In this document: piece after piece, positions 15,288 to 24,363 of the stretch
How positions within the stretch are numbered: the first letter of the stretch is position 1
Layout: each line of letters starts with the position of its first letter
Assembly: GCF_900156915.1 (NCBI RefSeq)
Contig: NZ_LT732535.1
Span: 1,017,823 to 1,081,822 of the forward strand
Direction: 5' to 3'
Length of the DNA stretch: 64,000 nucleotides
DNA from: Sediminibacillus massiliensis
GTDB lineage: Bacteria > Bacillota > Bacilli > Bacillales > Amphibacillaceae
Notes under the pieces: generated by a model
Seen by the model: only the letters and a program-made list of their open reading frames with translations
Database searches by the model: none
Told to the model about the DNA's origin: nothing
Made by a program: the position numbers and the translations under genes

Positions 15288-17138
15288 TTAATACACGTCA
15301 CGCTGATACCGTTTTTGTTTACGCATGTCAGACAAAAATGCTTCCGCATCATCCTGGTTCATGCCGCCTTCACTCTTGAGGATTTCAACCAGAGTCGCAT
15401 GAACATCTTTTGCCATATGTTTTTCGTCTCCACATACATATACATGCGCACCAGCTTCAATCCATTGATATAAATCATGGCTTCTTTCCTGCATACGATG
15501 CTGAACGTACACTTTTTCATCTGTATCACGCGAAAAAGCAACATCCATCCGTGTCAGCACTCCCTCTTTCAGCCAATTCTGCCATTCGATTTGATAGAGA
15601 AAATCCGATACGAAATGCTGTTCACCGAAAAACAGCCATGCATCCCCTTGTGCTCCTAGTTCTTCCCTCTCTTCAAGGAAAGCCCTATAAGGAGCGACCC
15701 CTGTACCAGCACCGATCATGATTACCGGGGTATCAGGATTTTCCGGCAGCCGGAAGTTCTGATTGCGCTGGATGAATACAGGCAGGGTGTCTCCCGGCTG
15801 CGACCGTTCCGCACATTGTGTCGAGCATACGCCAGATCGTGCTCTGCCGTGGGCATCATACCTGACAGCTCCAACGGTAATATGCACTTCATCCGGATTT
15901 GCTTTCAGGCTGCTCGCAATGGAATAAAGGCGGACCGGAATTTTTCTGAGAATCTTGATAAACTCGGGTGCAGAAGTATTCCATGGTCCAAAATCGTTGA
16001 TCAAGTCGATCAAGTCTCGGCCTTCGATATAAGTTTTAAGCTCTTCTTTCTTTTCCGGCTGGATAAGCTGTTTCAATTCATCATTCTCCGACAGCTCTGC
16101 CGCTTTTTCGAGCAGCGGTTTTGTCAGACTGGTAATTTCATAAGTAGAAACCAAGGCATCACGAAGCGACTGCTGTCCACCGTCTTTATCTGTCTCTACC
16201 AATTCATTCGCATCCCATCCAGCAGCCTCTATCAATTGATCCACCAATACAGGATCATTTTCCGGATAAACACCTAAACTGTCACCCGGTTCAAATGTCA
16301 AATTAGAATCCTCCAGGTCAAGTTCTAGATGACGTGTCTCTTTATTCGATCCCCGGCCGTTCAGGTTTAAATTTTCCAGGATTTCTGCTTTGAACGGATT
16401 TTTTCTGGAATAGGTCGTTTCCGCCGTAGTACCCGTAGTTGCGATTGCAAGGTCCTGCTGGCTGTTTGGCTGGCTGGACTGCTTAGATTGATTCAAAACA
16501 CCCAAGACACCTTCAAACCACTCGGCTGCAGGGTCTTCGAAATCCAAATCACAATCTACACGCGGATACAGACGTTCTCCTCCCAATTCCTCAAGTCGCT
16601 TGTCGAAGTCTTTTCCGGTTTGACAGTAAAATTCATACGAACTGTCACCAAGTGCAAGCACGGAAAAGCGGAGCCCCTCCAGTTTTGGCGCTCTCTTACT
16701 ATGTAAAAAGTCGTAAAAGCCTATTGTATTATCTGGTGGATCACCGTCTCCATGTGTGCTTGTTAGAATCAGTAGATCCTCCACTTTTTTCAATGATTTA
16801 GGCTTAAAGTCATCCATTGAATAGAGCACAACCTTGTAATCCTGCTGTTTCAACTGCTCCTTCATATCGTCAGCAAGTGACTGGCAGTTGCCTGTATGCG
16901 AACCAACCAGGATCGTAATTTCACGGGTGCTGCTCTCTGTGGAAGTTTGGACTCCCAGTTCTTGTCCAGGAGCTTCCTGAACTGCAAGGCTGGCCGCTAC
17001 TGCGGGTTCTGTTGTCTGAGAAACAGCCAGATAGCCGCTCAGCCAAATTTTCTGGCCTTCTGTCAATGTTGGTAACAGACGATTCAACAACTCTGCCTGT
17101 TCTTGGTTAAAAGGACTGTTCATGATCTGAAACTGCAA
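15288..17138 (-). CDS. cysJ: Sulfite reductase flavoprotein subunit (NADPH)
   Basis: The protein has 616 residues and shows an N-terminal flavodoxin domain ('ILVGSHTGNCQSLADDMK'), an FAD-binding domain and a C-terminal NADPH domain ('IGAGTGVAPYRAFLEERE', then 'YVCGDEKHMAKDVH'). It passes electrons from NADPH through FAD and FMN to CysI. I start it at a TTG giving '(M)QFQIMNSPFNQEQAE', because B. subtilis CysJ begins almost identically and GAGGTGG lies upstream at the right distance. A GTG three codons earlier is too close to that site. The gene lies 84 bp after sirB. Confidence 0.95.
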   Translation of the reverse strand: MQFQIMNSPFNQEQAELLNRLLPTLTEGQKIWLSGYLAVSQTTEPAVAASLAVQEAPGQELGVQTSTESSTREITILVGSHTGNCQSLADDMKEQLKQQDYKVVLYSMDDFKPKSLKKVEDLLILTSTHGDGDPPDNTIGFYDFLHSKRAPKLEGLRFSVLALGDSSYEFYCQTGKDFDKRLEELGGERLYPRVDCDLDFEDPAAEWFEGVLGVLNQSKQSSQPNSQQDLAIATTGTTAETTYSRKNPFKAEILENLNLNGRGSNKETRHLELDLEDSNLTFEPGDSLGVYPENDPVLVDQLIEAAGWDANELVETDKDGGQQSLRDALVSTYEITSLTKPLLEKAAELSENDELKQLIQPEKKEELKTYIEGRDLIDLINDFGPWNTSAPEFIKILRKIPVRLYSIASSLKANPDEVHITVGAVRYDAHGRARSGVCSTQCAERSQPGDTLPVFIQRNQNFRLPENPDTPVIMIGAGTGVAPYRAFLEEREELGAQGDAWLFFGEQHFVSDFLYQIEWQNWLKEGVLTRMDVAFSRDTDEKVYVQHRMQERSHDLYQWIEAGAHVYVCGDEKHMAKDVHATLVEILKSEGGMNQDDAEAFLSDMRKQKRYQRDVY

Positions 17139-17222
17139 AATTCCCACCTCGTAATGAATTATTTTCTATTGTTTATACCGGGATAGCTCCCTGTTATAAT
17201 GGCCGCCGCATATGCTGCGACA

Positions 17223-18002
17223 CTAGTTCATTTTGTCAGCAGCCGGTACTTTTTCCGGGCGCATCCGATTTGGATTCAACACCTCTTCGACCCGATTTTT
17301 TAAGGCTTCCTTCATGAAAGGGTGATCTCCTAAATACTGACACAATACCATTTGCTTGTCAGTCTCTTGCTGTACTTGGTTTATTTTCATTTGCATAGAC
17401 TGCATAAGCAAACCGGTAAACCAAAGATATGGTACAACAATGGTTTGTGTTCCTCCCTTTTTAAGTGAAGCTTTCAATCCTTCATCAAATGAAGGCTTAC
17501 AGGCAGCTAAATAACACGAATTTACGGTCAATCCCGTTCTTTCTTCAAGTTTCCTGGCAATCAGTCCGATATCCTTGGGAGTTTCCGGATTGCGGCTTCC
17601 CCTCCCGACCAGAAGAATATCGGCATCCGGCTCAAGATCGATCCCTGTCTCTTCCATACGCTGAACAAGGATGTCAACAAGCCGGTCCTGGACTCCAAGT
17701 GGGCGACCATAATGGAATCGGACACCCGGATACCGCTGTTTGGCACGGTCGATTTCCTCGGGGATATCCTGGTAGTAATGACCCGCACTCAACAACAGTA
17801 CAGGTATGACCGCTATCGAAGTTGCCCCTTCCTTTACAAGTTCAGCTAACCCTTGCTCTACATCTGGATCAGACAATTCCAAAAAACAAGTTTGCTGTAA
17901 AGGGACGTCGATCATATCCTGGACTGCATCGATAAATGCCAAAGCTTCAGAACGGGCCTTTTCTACTCGGCTTCCATGACTGACATATAAAACAGCTTCC
18001 AT
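17223..18002 (-). CDS. sirB: Sirohydrochlorin ferrochelatase
   Basis: This is a 259-residue two-domain CbiX/SirB protein. It inserts Fe2+ into sirohydrochlorin to give siroheme, the cofactor of CysI. The metal and tetrapyrrole histidines are visible in 'LYVSHGSRVEKA' and 'LLSAGHYYQDIP'. The start is the ATG with GGAGG just upstream; a longer frame runs into the sumT gene but has no binding site. It lies 22 bp after sumT, so it is co-transcribed. The next pathway gene expected in Bacillus, the precorrin-2 dehydrogenase sirC, is not in this operon. Confidence 0.92.
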   Translation of the reverse strand: MEAVLYVSHGSRVEKARSEALAFIDAVQDMIDVPLQQTCFLELSDPDVEQGLAELVKEGATSIAVIPVLLLSAGHYYQDIPEEIDRAKQRYPGVRFHYGRPLGVQDRLVDILVQRMEETGIDLEPDADILLVGRGSRNPETPKDIGLIARKLEERTGLTVNSCYLAACKPSFDEGLKASLKKGGTQTIVVPYLWFTGLLMQSMQMKINQVQQETDKQMVLCQYLGDHPFMKEALKNRVEEVLNPNRMRPEKVPAADKMN

Positions 18003-18024
18003 ATTCCTCCCTCCTTTCTTTCGA

Positions 18025-18804
18025 TTAAACAACACTTGAAGAAAGCTGCAGTTCCCTCACATCCGAGGCTCGTTCGAACCACTTCAACTTCTCCCTCATT
18101 TTGACTACTTCTCCTACAATAATCATCGATGGATTCCCTAATCCGCTCGCACGCTCGATGATATTATCCAATGTCCCTGTTACCGTTTCTTGATGAACGG
18201 TCGTCCCCCACTGAACCAAAGCTATCGGGGTTGACGGATTAAGGCCGTGCCGGATCAGCTTTTCCTTGATTTCCGGCAGTTTGCGGACACCCATATAAAT
18301 GCAAAGTGTATCCATGCTTTTCACGACATGGTCCCAGTACGCCTCCTCGTCATCACCTGCTTTGCTGACGCCGGAAATGAACGCTACGGATGAGCTGATC
18401 CCCCTGTGTGTCACTGGAATACCTGCATATGCCGGTGCAGCGACGCCTGAAGTGACTCCTGGAACAATCTCAAACGGTATGCCTTGTCGTGCCAAGGCTT
18501 CCGCTTCCTCTCCACCTCTACCGAAAACAAACGGATCCCCGCCTTTTAAGCGGACAACTGTTTTCCCTTGAAGAGCAAATTTACAAAGGAAAGCATTGAT
18601 TGTGTCCTGATTCATGGCATGGTGATCGGGACGCTTTCCACAATAAATGAGTTCTGCATCTTCATCGGCTTCTTCCAGCAGCTCCCTATTGATCAGCCGG
18701 TCGTATAAAATTACATCTGCCTGCTGGATTGCTTTCAAACCTTTAACAGTGATCAAATCAAGGTCACCCGGACCAGCACCGACAATGTAAACTTTTTTCC
18801 TCAT
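18025..18804 (-). CDS. sumT: Uroporphyrinogen-III C-methyltransferase
   Basis: This 259-residue SAM-dependent methyltransferase makes precorrin-2, the first committed step of siroheme synthesis. Family motifs are 'VGAGPGDLDLITVKG' at the N-terminus, 'RLKGGDPFVFGRGGEE' and 'PGVTSGVAAPAYAGIPVTHR'. There is no fused uroporphyrinogen-III synthase or CysG-type dehydrogenase domain. It is the first gene of a four-gene minus-strand operon preceded by an S-box riboswitch and terminator, so the enzyme that consumes SAM is itself controlled by SAM. Confidence 0.93.
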   Translation of the reverse strand: MRKKVYIVGAGPGDLDLITVKGLKAIQQADVILYDRLINRELLEEADEDAELIYCGKRPDHHAMNQDTINAFLCKFALQGKTVVRLKGGDPFVFGRGGEEAEALARQGIPFEIVPGVTSGVAAPAYAGIPVTHRGISSSVAFISGVSKAGDDEEAYWDHVVKSMDTLCIYMGVRKLPEIKEKLIRHGLNPSTPIALVQWGTTVHQETVTGTLDNIIERASGLGNPSMIIVGEVVKMREKLKWFERASDVRELQLSSSVV

Positions 18805-18979
18805 GTGGTATCAAAACTCCTTCTCTTGTCAGAAAACAGATAATGCCATCCCCTGATCCTTGATTCCGTATTTGCTTCCATTATAACTCATTGTAGTCCA
18901 AGTTGTTTACTTGGTTATATTAACAAACAATCTCCCGGTCAAGCATCCAGATAAGAAAATGCTCTACGGGAAGGGAATG

Positions 18980-19011
18980 AAAAACCCCTCTTCCTATTAA
19001 GAAGAGAGGTT
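18980..19011 (-). terminator. S-box expression-platform terminator (sumT operon)
   Basis: On the minus strand AACCTCTCTTC pairs with GAAGAGGGGTT, followed by T-residues. It lies directly after the SAM aptamer and before sumT. Confidence 0.9.
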
Positions 19012-19036
19012 TAAGTTTTCGTTTGCATCTACCAAT

Positions 19037-19153
19037 CTTCTTATCTTCCAAGTGCCGTTCGCAACACTTGCTGGAATTGGCACAGCATCAATCATGTCAA
19101 CGCCGTTGCCGAGGCTTCAAAGGGCCAGTCCCTCCACCTCTCGAGATAAGAAA
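19037..19153 (-). ncRNA. SAM-I (S-box) riboswitch upstream of sumT-sirB-cysJ-cysI
   Basis: The minus strand shows the S-box core in order: CTTATC near the 5' end, GAGAGGTGGAGGGACTGGCC, TGAAGCCTCGGCAAC, a variable P3 arm, GTGCCAATTCCAGCAAG, a P4 region and AGATAAGAAG closing P1. A terminator follows. Binding of SAM should favour the terminator and switch off siroheme and sulfite reductase genes. Confidence 0.95.
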
Positions 19154-19190
19154 TTCCGTTTATAGAATTGTTTCACGCAGATTATTAGTA

Positions 19191-19222
19191 ATTATACTAT
19201 CTTCCTTTGTCACCATTGTCAA
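19191..19222 (-). promoter_or_regulatory. Putative promoter of the sumT operon
   Basis: On the minus strand TTGACA (plus 19217-19222) is followed by TAGTAT at 17 bp and TATAAT at 20 bp spacing (plus 19191-19196), about 40 bp upstream of the aptamer. The exact -10 is uncertain. Confidence 0.5.
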
Positions 19223-19382
19223 ATTTTACTAAAAATTATTAGTATTCTTATTTTATAATTCTACACAATAATACGCACAAGGACAATTGGTTATTACAAA
19301 TTTTTGTTCAGCTGCCAGACATGCTTCACGACCTTTGCCGAAAACAATTGCCCCTGTCAATGTGCGTAGTGGTAAGTTCTAC

Positions 19383-20579
19383 CTAATTACTTACGCCTGT
19401 TGTTTGCAATTGGATTTTTTCCGCTGCTTGCAGCGCCGTGCTGAAGTCGGCAATCAAATCATCAATATGTTCAAGGCCCACTGAGATCCTTAAAAGACCG
19501 TCTGTGATTCCTCTCTTCTCCCTCTCTTCTTTCGGCATGGCAGCGTGCGACATCTTTGCGGGATAAGACAGGATGGATTCCACCGCTCCGAGACTTACAG
19601 CGAAAACCGGAAGTTTCGTGTTGTCAACGAACGCCTTGGCTGTTTCACGGTTCGGAAGTCTGAAGGACAATACCGCCCCGTCCCCTTTTGTCTGTCTGCG
19701 ATGAATCGAATGGCCGGCATGGTAAACCAAACCCGGATAGAACACTTCCTCGACCAGTGGATGACCGGCCAGATGGGCTGCCAGCTTTTGAGCGGAAGCG
19801 GTCGATTGATTCAACCTGGTACCCAATGTCTTGATCCCTTGAATCAATTGGTAAGAATCCTGGGCACCAAGAATGGAACCGAATGTGTTTTGGATAAAGG
19901 CCAGCTTTTCGCCAAGCTCTTCTGTTCTAGTTACCGCCAGCCCAGCAATGATATCACTATGTCCTGATAAAAATTTGGTTGCACTGTGAAGAACAACATC
20001 GACACCAAGCTGGATAGGGTTTTGGTAAAGGGGTGTCATGAAAGTATTGTCTAAAAAAGTCAGACAACCATTCGCTTTGGCGATTTTCACAACGCCTTCT
20101 ACATCAGTGATGTTCAGACAGGGGTTGGATGGTGTTTCGATATAGATCACTTTGGTATTTGGTCTGACAGAAGCAGCAACTTCTGCAAGGTCCGTCATGT
20201 TGACGAAACTATAGTCTATATGAAATTTATTTAGCATTTCCGTTATAAAGCGATATGTCCCGCCGTACACATCTTCAGAAACCAGGACATGGTCACCAGC
20301 CGAGAGAAGCATGAAAGCAGATGAAATAGCAGACATCCCTGATGCGAAAGCCAAACCTCTGGCACCGCCTTCCAATTCGGCAATCGTTTCCTCTAAGGCA
20401 AGCCTGGTAGGATTTCCGGAGCGGCTGTAGTCGAACCGCCCATACTCATCAAAACTGTCCTGATGATAAGTGGATGATAAGTAAATCGGAACATTGACTG
20501 CACCCGTCCTCTGTTCGGTAAATCCTCTCGTTGAAGCATGGATCAATTTCGTTTCCAATCGTTCCTTATCGAAACTCAT
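19383..20579 (-). CDS. metC: Cystathionine beta-lyase (MetC type, PLP-dependent)
   Basis: This is a 398-residue Cys/Met metabolism PLP enzyme that cleaves cystathionine to homocysteine. The PLP lysine is in 'LHSATKFLSGHSD', and the phosphate and ring contacts are in 'YSRSGNPTRLALEE' and 'LDNTFMTPLYQNP'. The gene overlaps metI by four bases (ATGA), the same order as the B. subtilis metI-metC operon. This supports the MetC assignment over cystathionine gamma-lyase. It is expressed from the S-box leader upstream of metI. Confidence 0.9.
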   Translation of the reverse strand: MSFDKERLETKLIHASTRGFTEQRTGAVNVPIYLSSTYHQDSFDEYGRFDYSRSGNPTRLALEETIAELEGGARGLAFASGMSAISSAFMLLSAGDHVLVSEDVYGGTYRFITEMLNKFHIDYSFVNMTDLAEVAASVRPNTKVIYIETPSNPCLNITDVEGVVKIAKANGCLTFLDNTFMTPLYQNPIQLGVDVVLHSATKFLSGHSDIIAGLAVTRTEELGEKLAFIQNTFGSILGAQDSYQLIQGIKTLGTRLNQSTASAQKLAAHLAGHPLVEEVFYPGLVYHAGHSIHRRQTKGDGAVLSFRLPNRETAKAFVDNTKLPVFAVSLGAVESILSYPAKMSHAAMPKEEREKRGITDGLLRISVGLEHIDDLIADFSTALQAAEKIQLQTTGVSN

Positions 20580-21697
20580 ATTGTCTTCTCCTCCTTCTCC
20601 AGACTAAGAAATGCTTGTTTCAAGTCCCAGATCAAATCCTCGATATGTTCAATACCGACGGAAAACCGCAATAATCGGTCACAGACTCCCCGACGGGTGC
20701 GTTCTTCGACAGGCATTTCGGCATGTGTCTGTGTTGCCGGATAAGTGATAAAACTTTCCACCCCGCCGAGACTTTCCGCAAAAACAATCAACTGCAGGTT
20801 TTCCAGAAACGGCCCGACCCAATTACTGTCTTTCAACCGGAATGAAATCATGCCGCCTTTACCCGCATACAAAACATCTCCAACTCTTTCTTCTGCTTCT
20901 AAGAATTCCACCAGCCTCTTGGCGTTTTCTTCATGCTGTCTCATCCTTAGAGGAAGAGTTTTCAGTCCCCTCATCAACAACCAGGAGTCAAAAGGCGCCA
21001 GCGTTGCACCGGATGCATTATGAAAAGCAGCAAGCTTTCCGCATACCTGTTCACCTTTGGCGACTACCAGCCCGGCAAGAACATCATTATGTCCGCCGAT
21101 ATATTTCGTGCCACTGTGAATGACAATATCGGCTCCTAGCTCCAGCGGCTGCTGAAGATATGGTGTCAGGAATGTATTATCGACAATCATCAGCAGTTCA
21201 TGTTCAGCTGCAAGATTTGAAAATGCCCGGATATCTATTTCCTGCATTAATGGGTTGGTGGGTGTTTCGATAAACAAAGCCTTTGTTTTTTCGGTGATTA
21301 AGTCTTCAACTTCTTCAACAGACTTGAATTCTGTATAAGTGGCATGAATATCATAATATTCTGCGTAATGCTGGAATAAACGGTATGTACCTCCGTATAA
21401 ATCTTCCGGCACAATCAACTCATCACCTGAACGAAAGAGGGAAAGAGTCAGTTGGATGGCAGCCATCCCGGAACTACAGGCAAATCCTTGATCCCCTTCT
21501 TCCAAACTGGAAATCCCTTCTTCCAAAATAGTTCTGGTCGGATTTTTTGTACGAGTATAATCAAACCCTGTAGACTGACCGAGACCGCGGTGTTGATAGG
21601 AAGTAGATAAATAGATTGGAGGGTTCACTGCCCCTGTAACATGATCACTATTATTGCCAAGTTGCGCCAGTTTTGTTTCGATTCGCTGTTTCGTCAT
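20576..21697 (-). CDS. metI: Cystathionine gamma-synthase / O-acetylhomoserine thiolyase (MetI type)
   Basis: This 373-residue PLP enzyme is a paralogue of its downstream neighbour. The PLP lysine is in 'IHSGTKYIGGHND', with 'YTRTKNPTRTILEE' and 'VDNTFLTPYLQQPL' as further family markers. It joins an activated homoserine with cysteine (or sulfide) in methionine synthesis. It is the first gene of the metI-metC operon, preceded by an S-box riboswitch, and its ATGA stop overlaps metC. Separating cystathionine gamma-synthase from O-acetylhomoserine sulfhydrylase activity needs biochemistry. Confidence 0.9.
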   Translation of the reverse strand: MTKQRIETKLAQLGNNSDHVTGAVNPPIYLSTSYQHRGLGQSTGFDYTRTKNPTRTILEEGISSLEEGDQGFACSSGMAAIQLTLSLFRSGDELIVPEDLYGGTYRLFQHYAEYYDIHATYTEFKSVEEVEDLITEKTKALFIETPTNPLMQEIDIRAFSNLAAEHELLMIVDNTFLTPYLQQPLELGADIVIHSGTKYIGGHNDVLAGLVVAKGEQVCGKLAAFHNASGATLAPFDSWLLMRGLKTLPLRMRQHEENAKRLVEFLEAEERVGDVLYAGKGGMISFRLKDSNWVGPFLENLQLIVFAESLGGVESFITYPATQTHAEMPVEERTRRGVCDRLLRFSVGIEHIEDLIWDLKQAFLSLEKEEKTI

Positions 21698-21734
21698 ATG
21701 TGTTCACCCTTATTAGTAAGTTTAGGCAAAAAAA

Positions 21735-21765
21735 GAAAGGACCTCTCCATAAGAAGAAGGTCCTT
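21735..21765 (-). terminator. S-box expression-platform terminator (metIC)
   Basis: On the minus strand AAAGGACCT pairs with AGGTCCTTT, followed by a long T-run before the metI start. Confidence 0.9.
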
Positions 21766-21775
21766 TTCAAACAAT

Positions 21776-21883
21776 CCTCTTATCTTCTAGGCATCTGCCT
21801 ACTGGAATTAGCACCTTATCCTTTGACAGGCTGGTTGCTGAGACATCAAAGGGCCAGTCCCTCCGTCTCTCTTGATAAGAAAT
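21776..21883 (-). ncRNA. SAM-I (S-box) riboswitch upstream of metI-metC
   Basis: The minus strand carries CTTATCAAGAGAGACGGAGG, GACTGGCCC, TGATGTCTCAGCAACC, GTGCTAATTCCAGTAGG and AGATAAGAGG in the S-box order. A terminator precedes metI. SAM binding should stop methionine synthesis. Confidence 0.95.
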
Positions 21884-21921
21884 ATATGTAATTTTGTTTT
21901 GTTAATTTTTAACTTTCATTC

Positions 21922-21950
21922 ATCTTATTACAAGGTGGAAGATATTGCAA
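21922..21950 (-). promoter_or_regulatory. Putative promoter of metI-metC
   Basis: On the minus strand TTGCAA (21945-21950) and TAAGAT (plus 21922-21927) are spaced 17 bp, about 40 bp upstream of the aptamer. Confidence 0.5.
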
Positions 21951-22144
21951 TATGATTTTTTCTAAAAATTTAAATATTTGTATATCCTATGTAGAATATA
22001 AGCATTTATGAAAAAACGTTTTATCTTTCAATTTAGAAAACTTTCAAAACTAATTGATTACAGTTTTGGCACATTCATGTTATAGTAAATGAAAAATAAT
22101 AATATAATTCCTATAAAAAAAGTTGGTTTTAAAAGTTTTCGCAA

Positions 22145-22173
22145 TTGACATGGGATTTTGTATGCTGTATATT
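22145..22173 (+). promoter_or_regulatory. Promoter of cysH-cysP
   Basis: TTGACA (22145-22150) and TATATT (22168-22173) are spaced 17 bp, a near-consensus sigma-A promoter just before the S-box aptamer. Confidence 0.8.
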
Positions 22174-22194
22174 TTTGGAAAACCTTAGATGTTT

Positions 22195-22304
22195 TTCTTA
22201 TCAAGAGAGGTGTAGGGACTGGCCCGAAGAAACCTCGGCAACAGGCTATTTCTGGCACTGTGCTAATTCCAGCAGGCATAATCGATGCTTGAAAGATAAG
22301 AAGA
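22195..22304 (+). ncRNA. SAM-I (S-box) riboswitch upstream of cysH
   Basis: The S-box core is present in order: TTCTTATCAAGAGAGGTG, GGGACTGGCCC, GAAACCTCGGCAAC, GTGCTAATTCCAGCAGG and AGATAAGAAG. It is the third such leader within 3.3 kb and here controls sulfate uptake and reduction. Confidence 0.95.
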
Positions 22305-22322
22305 GTGAAAAAGCAATTTTGC

Positions 22323-22358
22323 AAATCCTCTTCCTATCTGGCTGGATGAGGATTTTTT
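22323..22358 (+). terminator. S-box expression-platform terminator (cysH)
   Basis: AAATCCTC (22323-22330) pairs with GAGGATTT (22348-22355), followed by T-residues, between the aptamer and cysH. Confidence 0.85.
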
Positions 22359-22441
22359 ACATGATTCCAATTCAGCCCTGCCGACTCGATCGTTATATAT
22401 TTTAACTTAGCAGTCTTTGAATTTGATTGGAGGAAAACCAA

Positions 22442-23182
22442 ATGGAAAAACAAAAACAAGCACCAACATACGAAACATTTTCTACAGATCCATTAACTCA
22501 TTTGGATGTAACAGGCCCGGACAAAGGGGCACTCGACGTGCTGCGATGGGCATATGAAAGCTATGACGATATCACGTATGCCTGCAGCTTTGGAGCGGAA
22601 GGAATTGTTTTAATCGATTTGATTTCGAAAGTGAAACCTGATGCCAAGATTGTCTTCCTTGATACCGGAGTCCACTTTCAGGAAACGTATGATTTAATCG
22701 ACCGGGTTAAAGAAAGATTTCCTAGATTGCAAATCATCATGCAAAAGCCTGCATTGACTCTTCAGGAACAAGCCCGGCAATACGGTGATGCGTTGTGGGA
22801 AAGGCAGCCTGATCAATGTTGCTATATTAGAAAAATAAAACCATTGGAGGACGCCTTGAAGGGTGTAACCGCCTGGGTTTCCGGCTTAAGACGCCAACAA
22901 TCTGCAAGCAGAAGCAAAACAGACTTCGTCAATAAAGATGACCGCTTCCAGTCCATAAAGGTATGTCCTTTGATTCATTGGACTTGGGATGATGTCTGGA
23001 ACCATATCCACGATAACGATTTACCTTACAATCCGCTCCATGATAAGGGTTATCCAAGTATCGGTTGTGCGCCTTGTACACTGCCATCAGAAGATCCTGA
23101 CGGCCGCGGAGGAAGATGGCAGGGCTTCAACAAGACCGAATGCGGTTTGCATACAGTCGCAACTAACGGGCCAAATTCATGA
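22442..23182 (+). CDS. cysH: Phosphoadenylyl/adenylyl-sulfate reductase (thioredoxin-dependent)
   Basis: The protein has 246 residues. It reduces PAPS and/or APS to sulfite. Four cysteines that bind a 4Fe-4S cluster are present ('PDQCCYIRK' and '[19 protein letters not shown]'), so it is the cluster-containing type able to use APS. The catalytic Cys is in the C-terminal 'ECGLHT'. The start is the ATG at 22442 with GGAGG upstream; a TTG five codons earlier lacks a site. The gene overlaps cysP by four bases. In B. subtilis cysH-cysP are followed by sat and cysC, which are absent here. Confidence 0.93.
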   Translation: MEKQKQAPTYETFSTDPLTHLDVTGPDKGALDVLRWAYESYDDITYACSFGAEGIVLIDLISKVKPDAKIVFLDTGVHFQETYDLIDRVKERFPRLQIIMQKPALTLQEQARQYGDALWERQPDQCCYIRKIKPLEDALKGVTAWVSGLRRQQSASRSKTDFVNKDDRFQSIKVCPLIHWTWDDVWNHIHDNDLPYNPLHDKGYPSIGCAPCTLPSEDPDGRGGRWQGFNKTECGLHTVATNGPNS

Positions 23183-24258
23183 TTCTCTTAATTGTCACCC
23201 TGTTTGCCGCTTGCTTCTTTGCCTTGAATATCGGTGCAAGCGGTTCGGCAGCGACAATGGGTATTCCTTACGGTGCAGGTGTAATCCGAAACAAACGGAC
23301 CGCGCTGATTATATGTGGTGCCGGAGGCTTGCTCGGGGCTGTCTGGGGAGGTGGGGAAGTTGTCGAGACAATCAGCAACGGTCTCGTCCCTTCCTCTCTT
23401 TTGACCCTGCATGCAGTGATCATCATCCTGTTCACATCTGCTGCAACATTGTTTTTTACCAATTTGGCAGGGATTCCTCTCTCTACCAGTGAAGTGACTG
23501 TCGGTTCCATCATCGGTGTGGGGATATCTTTTCAACAGCTTCAGCTGGGAAGCCTGATTCACATTATTTCTTTTTGGATCATTGTCCCTGTTGCAGCTTT
23601 TTTATTTACCTTTTTGGTCAGGAATGGTTTGCGAATATGGAAAAACCGTCGGGCGCCCGGAAGAAAGTGGCACCGGCAGCTAGCAATACTGCTTGTAGTG
23701 ACAGGCTTTATCGAGGCATTCGCTGCAGGCATGAACAATGTCGCCAACGCTATCGGTCCACTAGTGGGGGCCCAAGTGATGGATAAGCAGACCGGTTTGC
23801 TGACAGGAGGTATTTTCATCGCACTTGGAAGTATTCTGTTAGGGGGAAGGGTACTCGAGACAAACGGAAAACGAATTTCAAATTTAACTGTCGGTGATGG
23901 CGTTATTATTTCCGGCACATCTGGTTTTCTGGTCTTCCTGGCTTCTTTGATGGGAATTCCCATTCCGATGACACAAGTCACCACATCAGCTATAGTTGGT
24001 GTAGATGCCTCTAAAAACTGGAAGGAAACATGGCGGAAAAAGGTGATTCATCAAATTGCAAAAGTATGGGTCTCTTCTCCGGTAGTCTCCTTAGTATTGG
24101 CCTACTGTTTGACAGAAGTATTCCTCCGCTCGAGTTTTTATACGGTCGCCATGATTGCGAGTGGTATATTTGCAACACTGATTCTCACCAATTTCAAAGG
24201 AACTTCTTTCAAAAATCAAAAGAAAGAACATCACTCTTTGAATAGCGAGTTCCATTAA
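23179..24258 (+). CDS. cysP: Sulfate permease CysP (PiT family)
   Basis: This is a 359-residue membrane protein of the inorganic phosphate transporter family, with about ten helices and the duplicated PiT signatures ('[20 protein letters not shown]' and '[16 protein letters not shown]'). In Bacillus this branch imports sulfate. Position supports that: it is translationally coupled to cysH (ATGA overlap) behind an S-box. A phosphate carrier is the alternative by family alone but unlikely in this context. Confidence 0.9.
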   Translation: MILLIVTLFAACFFALNIGASGSAATMGIPYGAGVIRNKRTALIICGAGGLLGAVWGGGEVVETISNGLVPSSLLTLHAVIIILFTSAATLFFTNLAGIPLSTSEVTVGSIIGVGISFQQLQLGSLIHIISFWIIVPVAAFLFTFLVRNGLRIWKNRRAPGRKWHRQLAILLVVTGFIEAFAAGMNNVANAIGPLVGAQVMDKQTGLLTGGIFIALGSILLGGRVLETNGKRISNLTVGDGVIISGTSGFLVFLASLMGIPIPMTQVTTSAIVGVDASKNWKETWRKKVIHQIAKVWVSSPVVSLVLAYCLTEVFLRSSFYTVAMIASGIFATLILTNFKGTSFKNQKKEHHSLNSEFH

Positions 24259-24363
24259 TAGCTTATTGATGTCGTCAAGCATCAACAAGATTTGGGTCCC
24301 CTTTATCATGGAACATAATGCTTTTATCAACCAATAGTAAATTCGGCGGAAAGGAGCTAGATC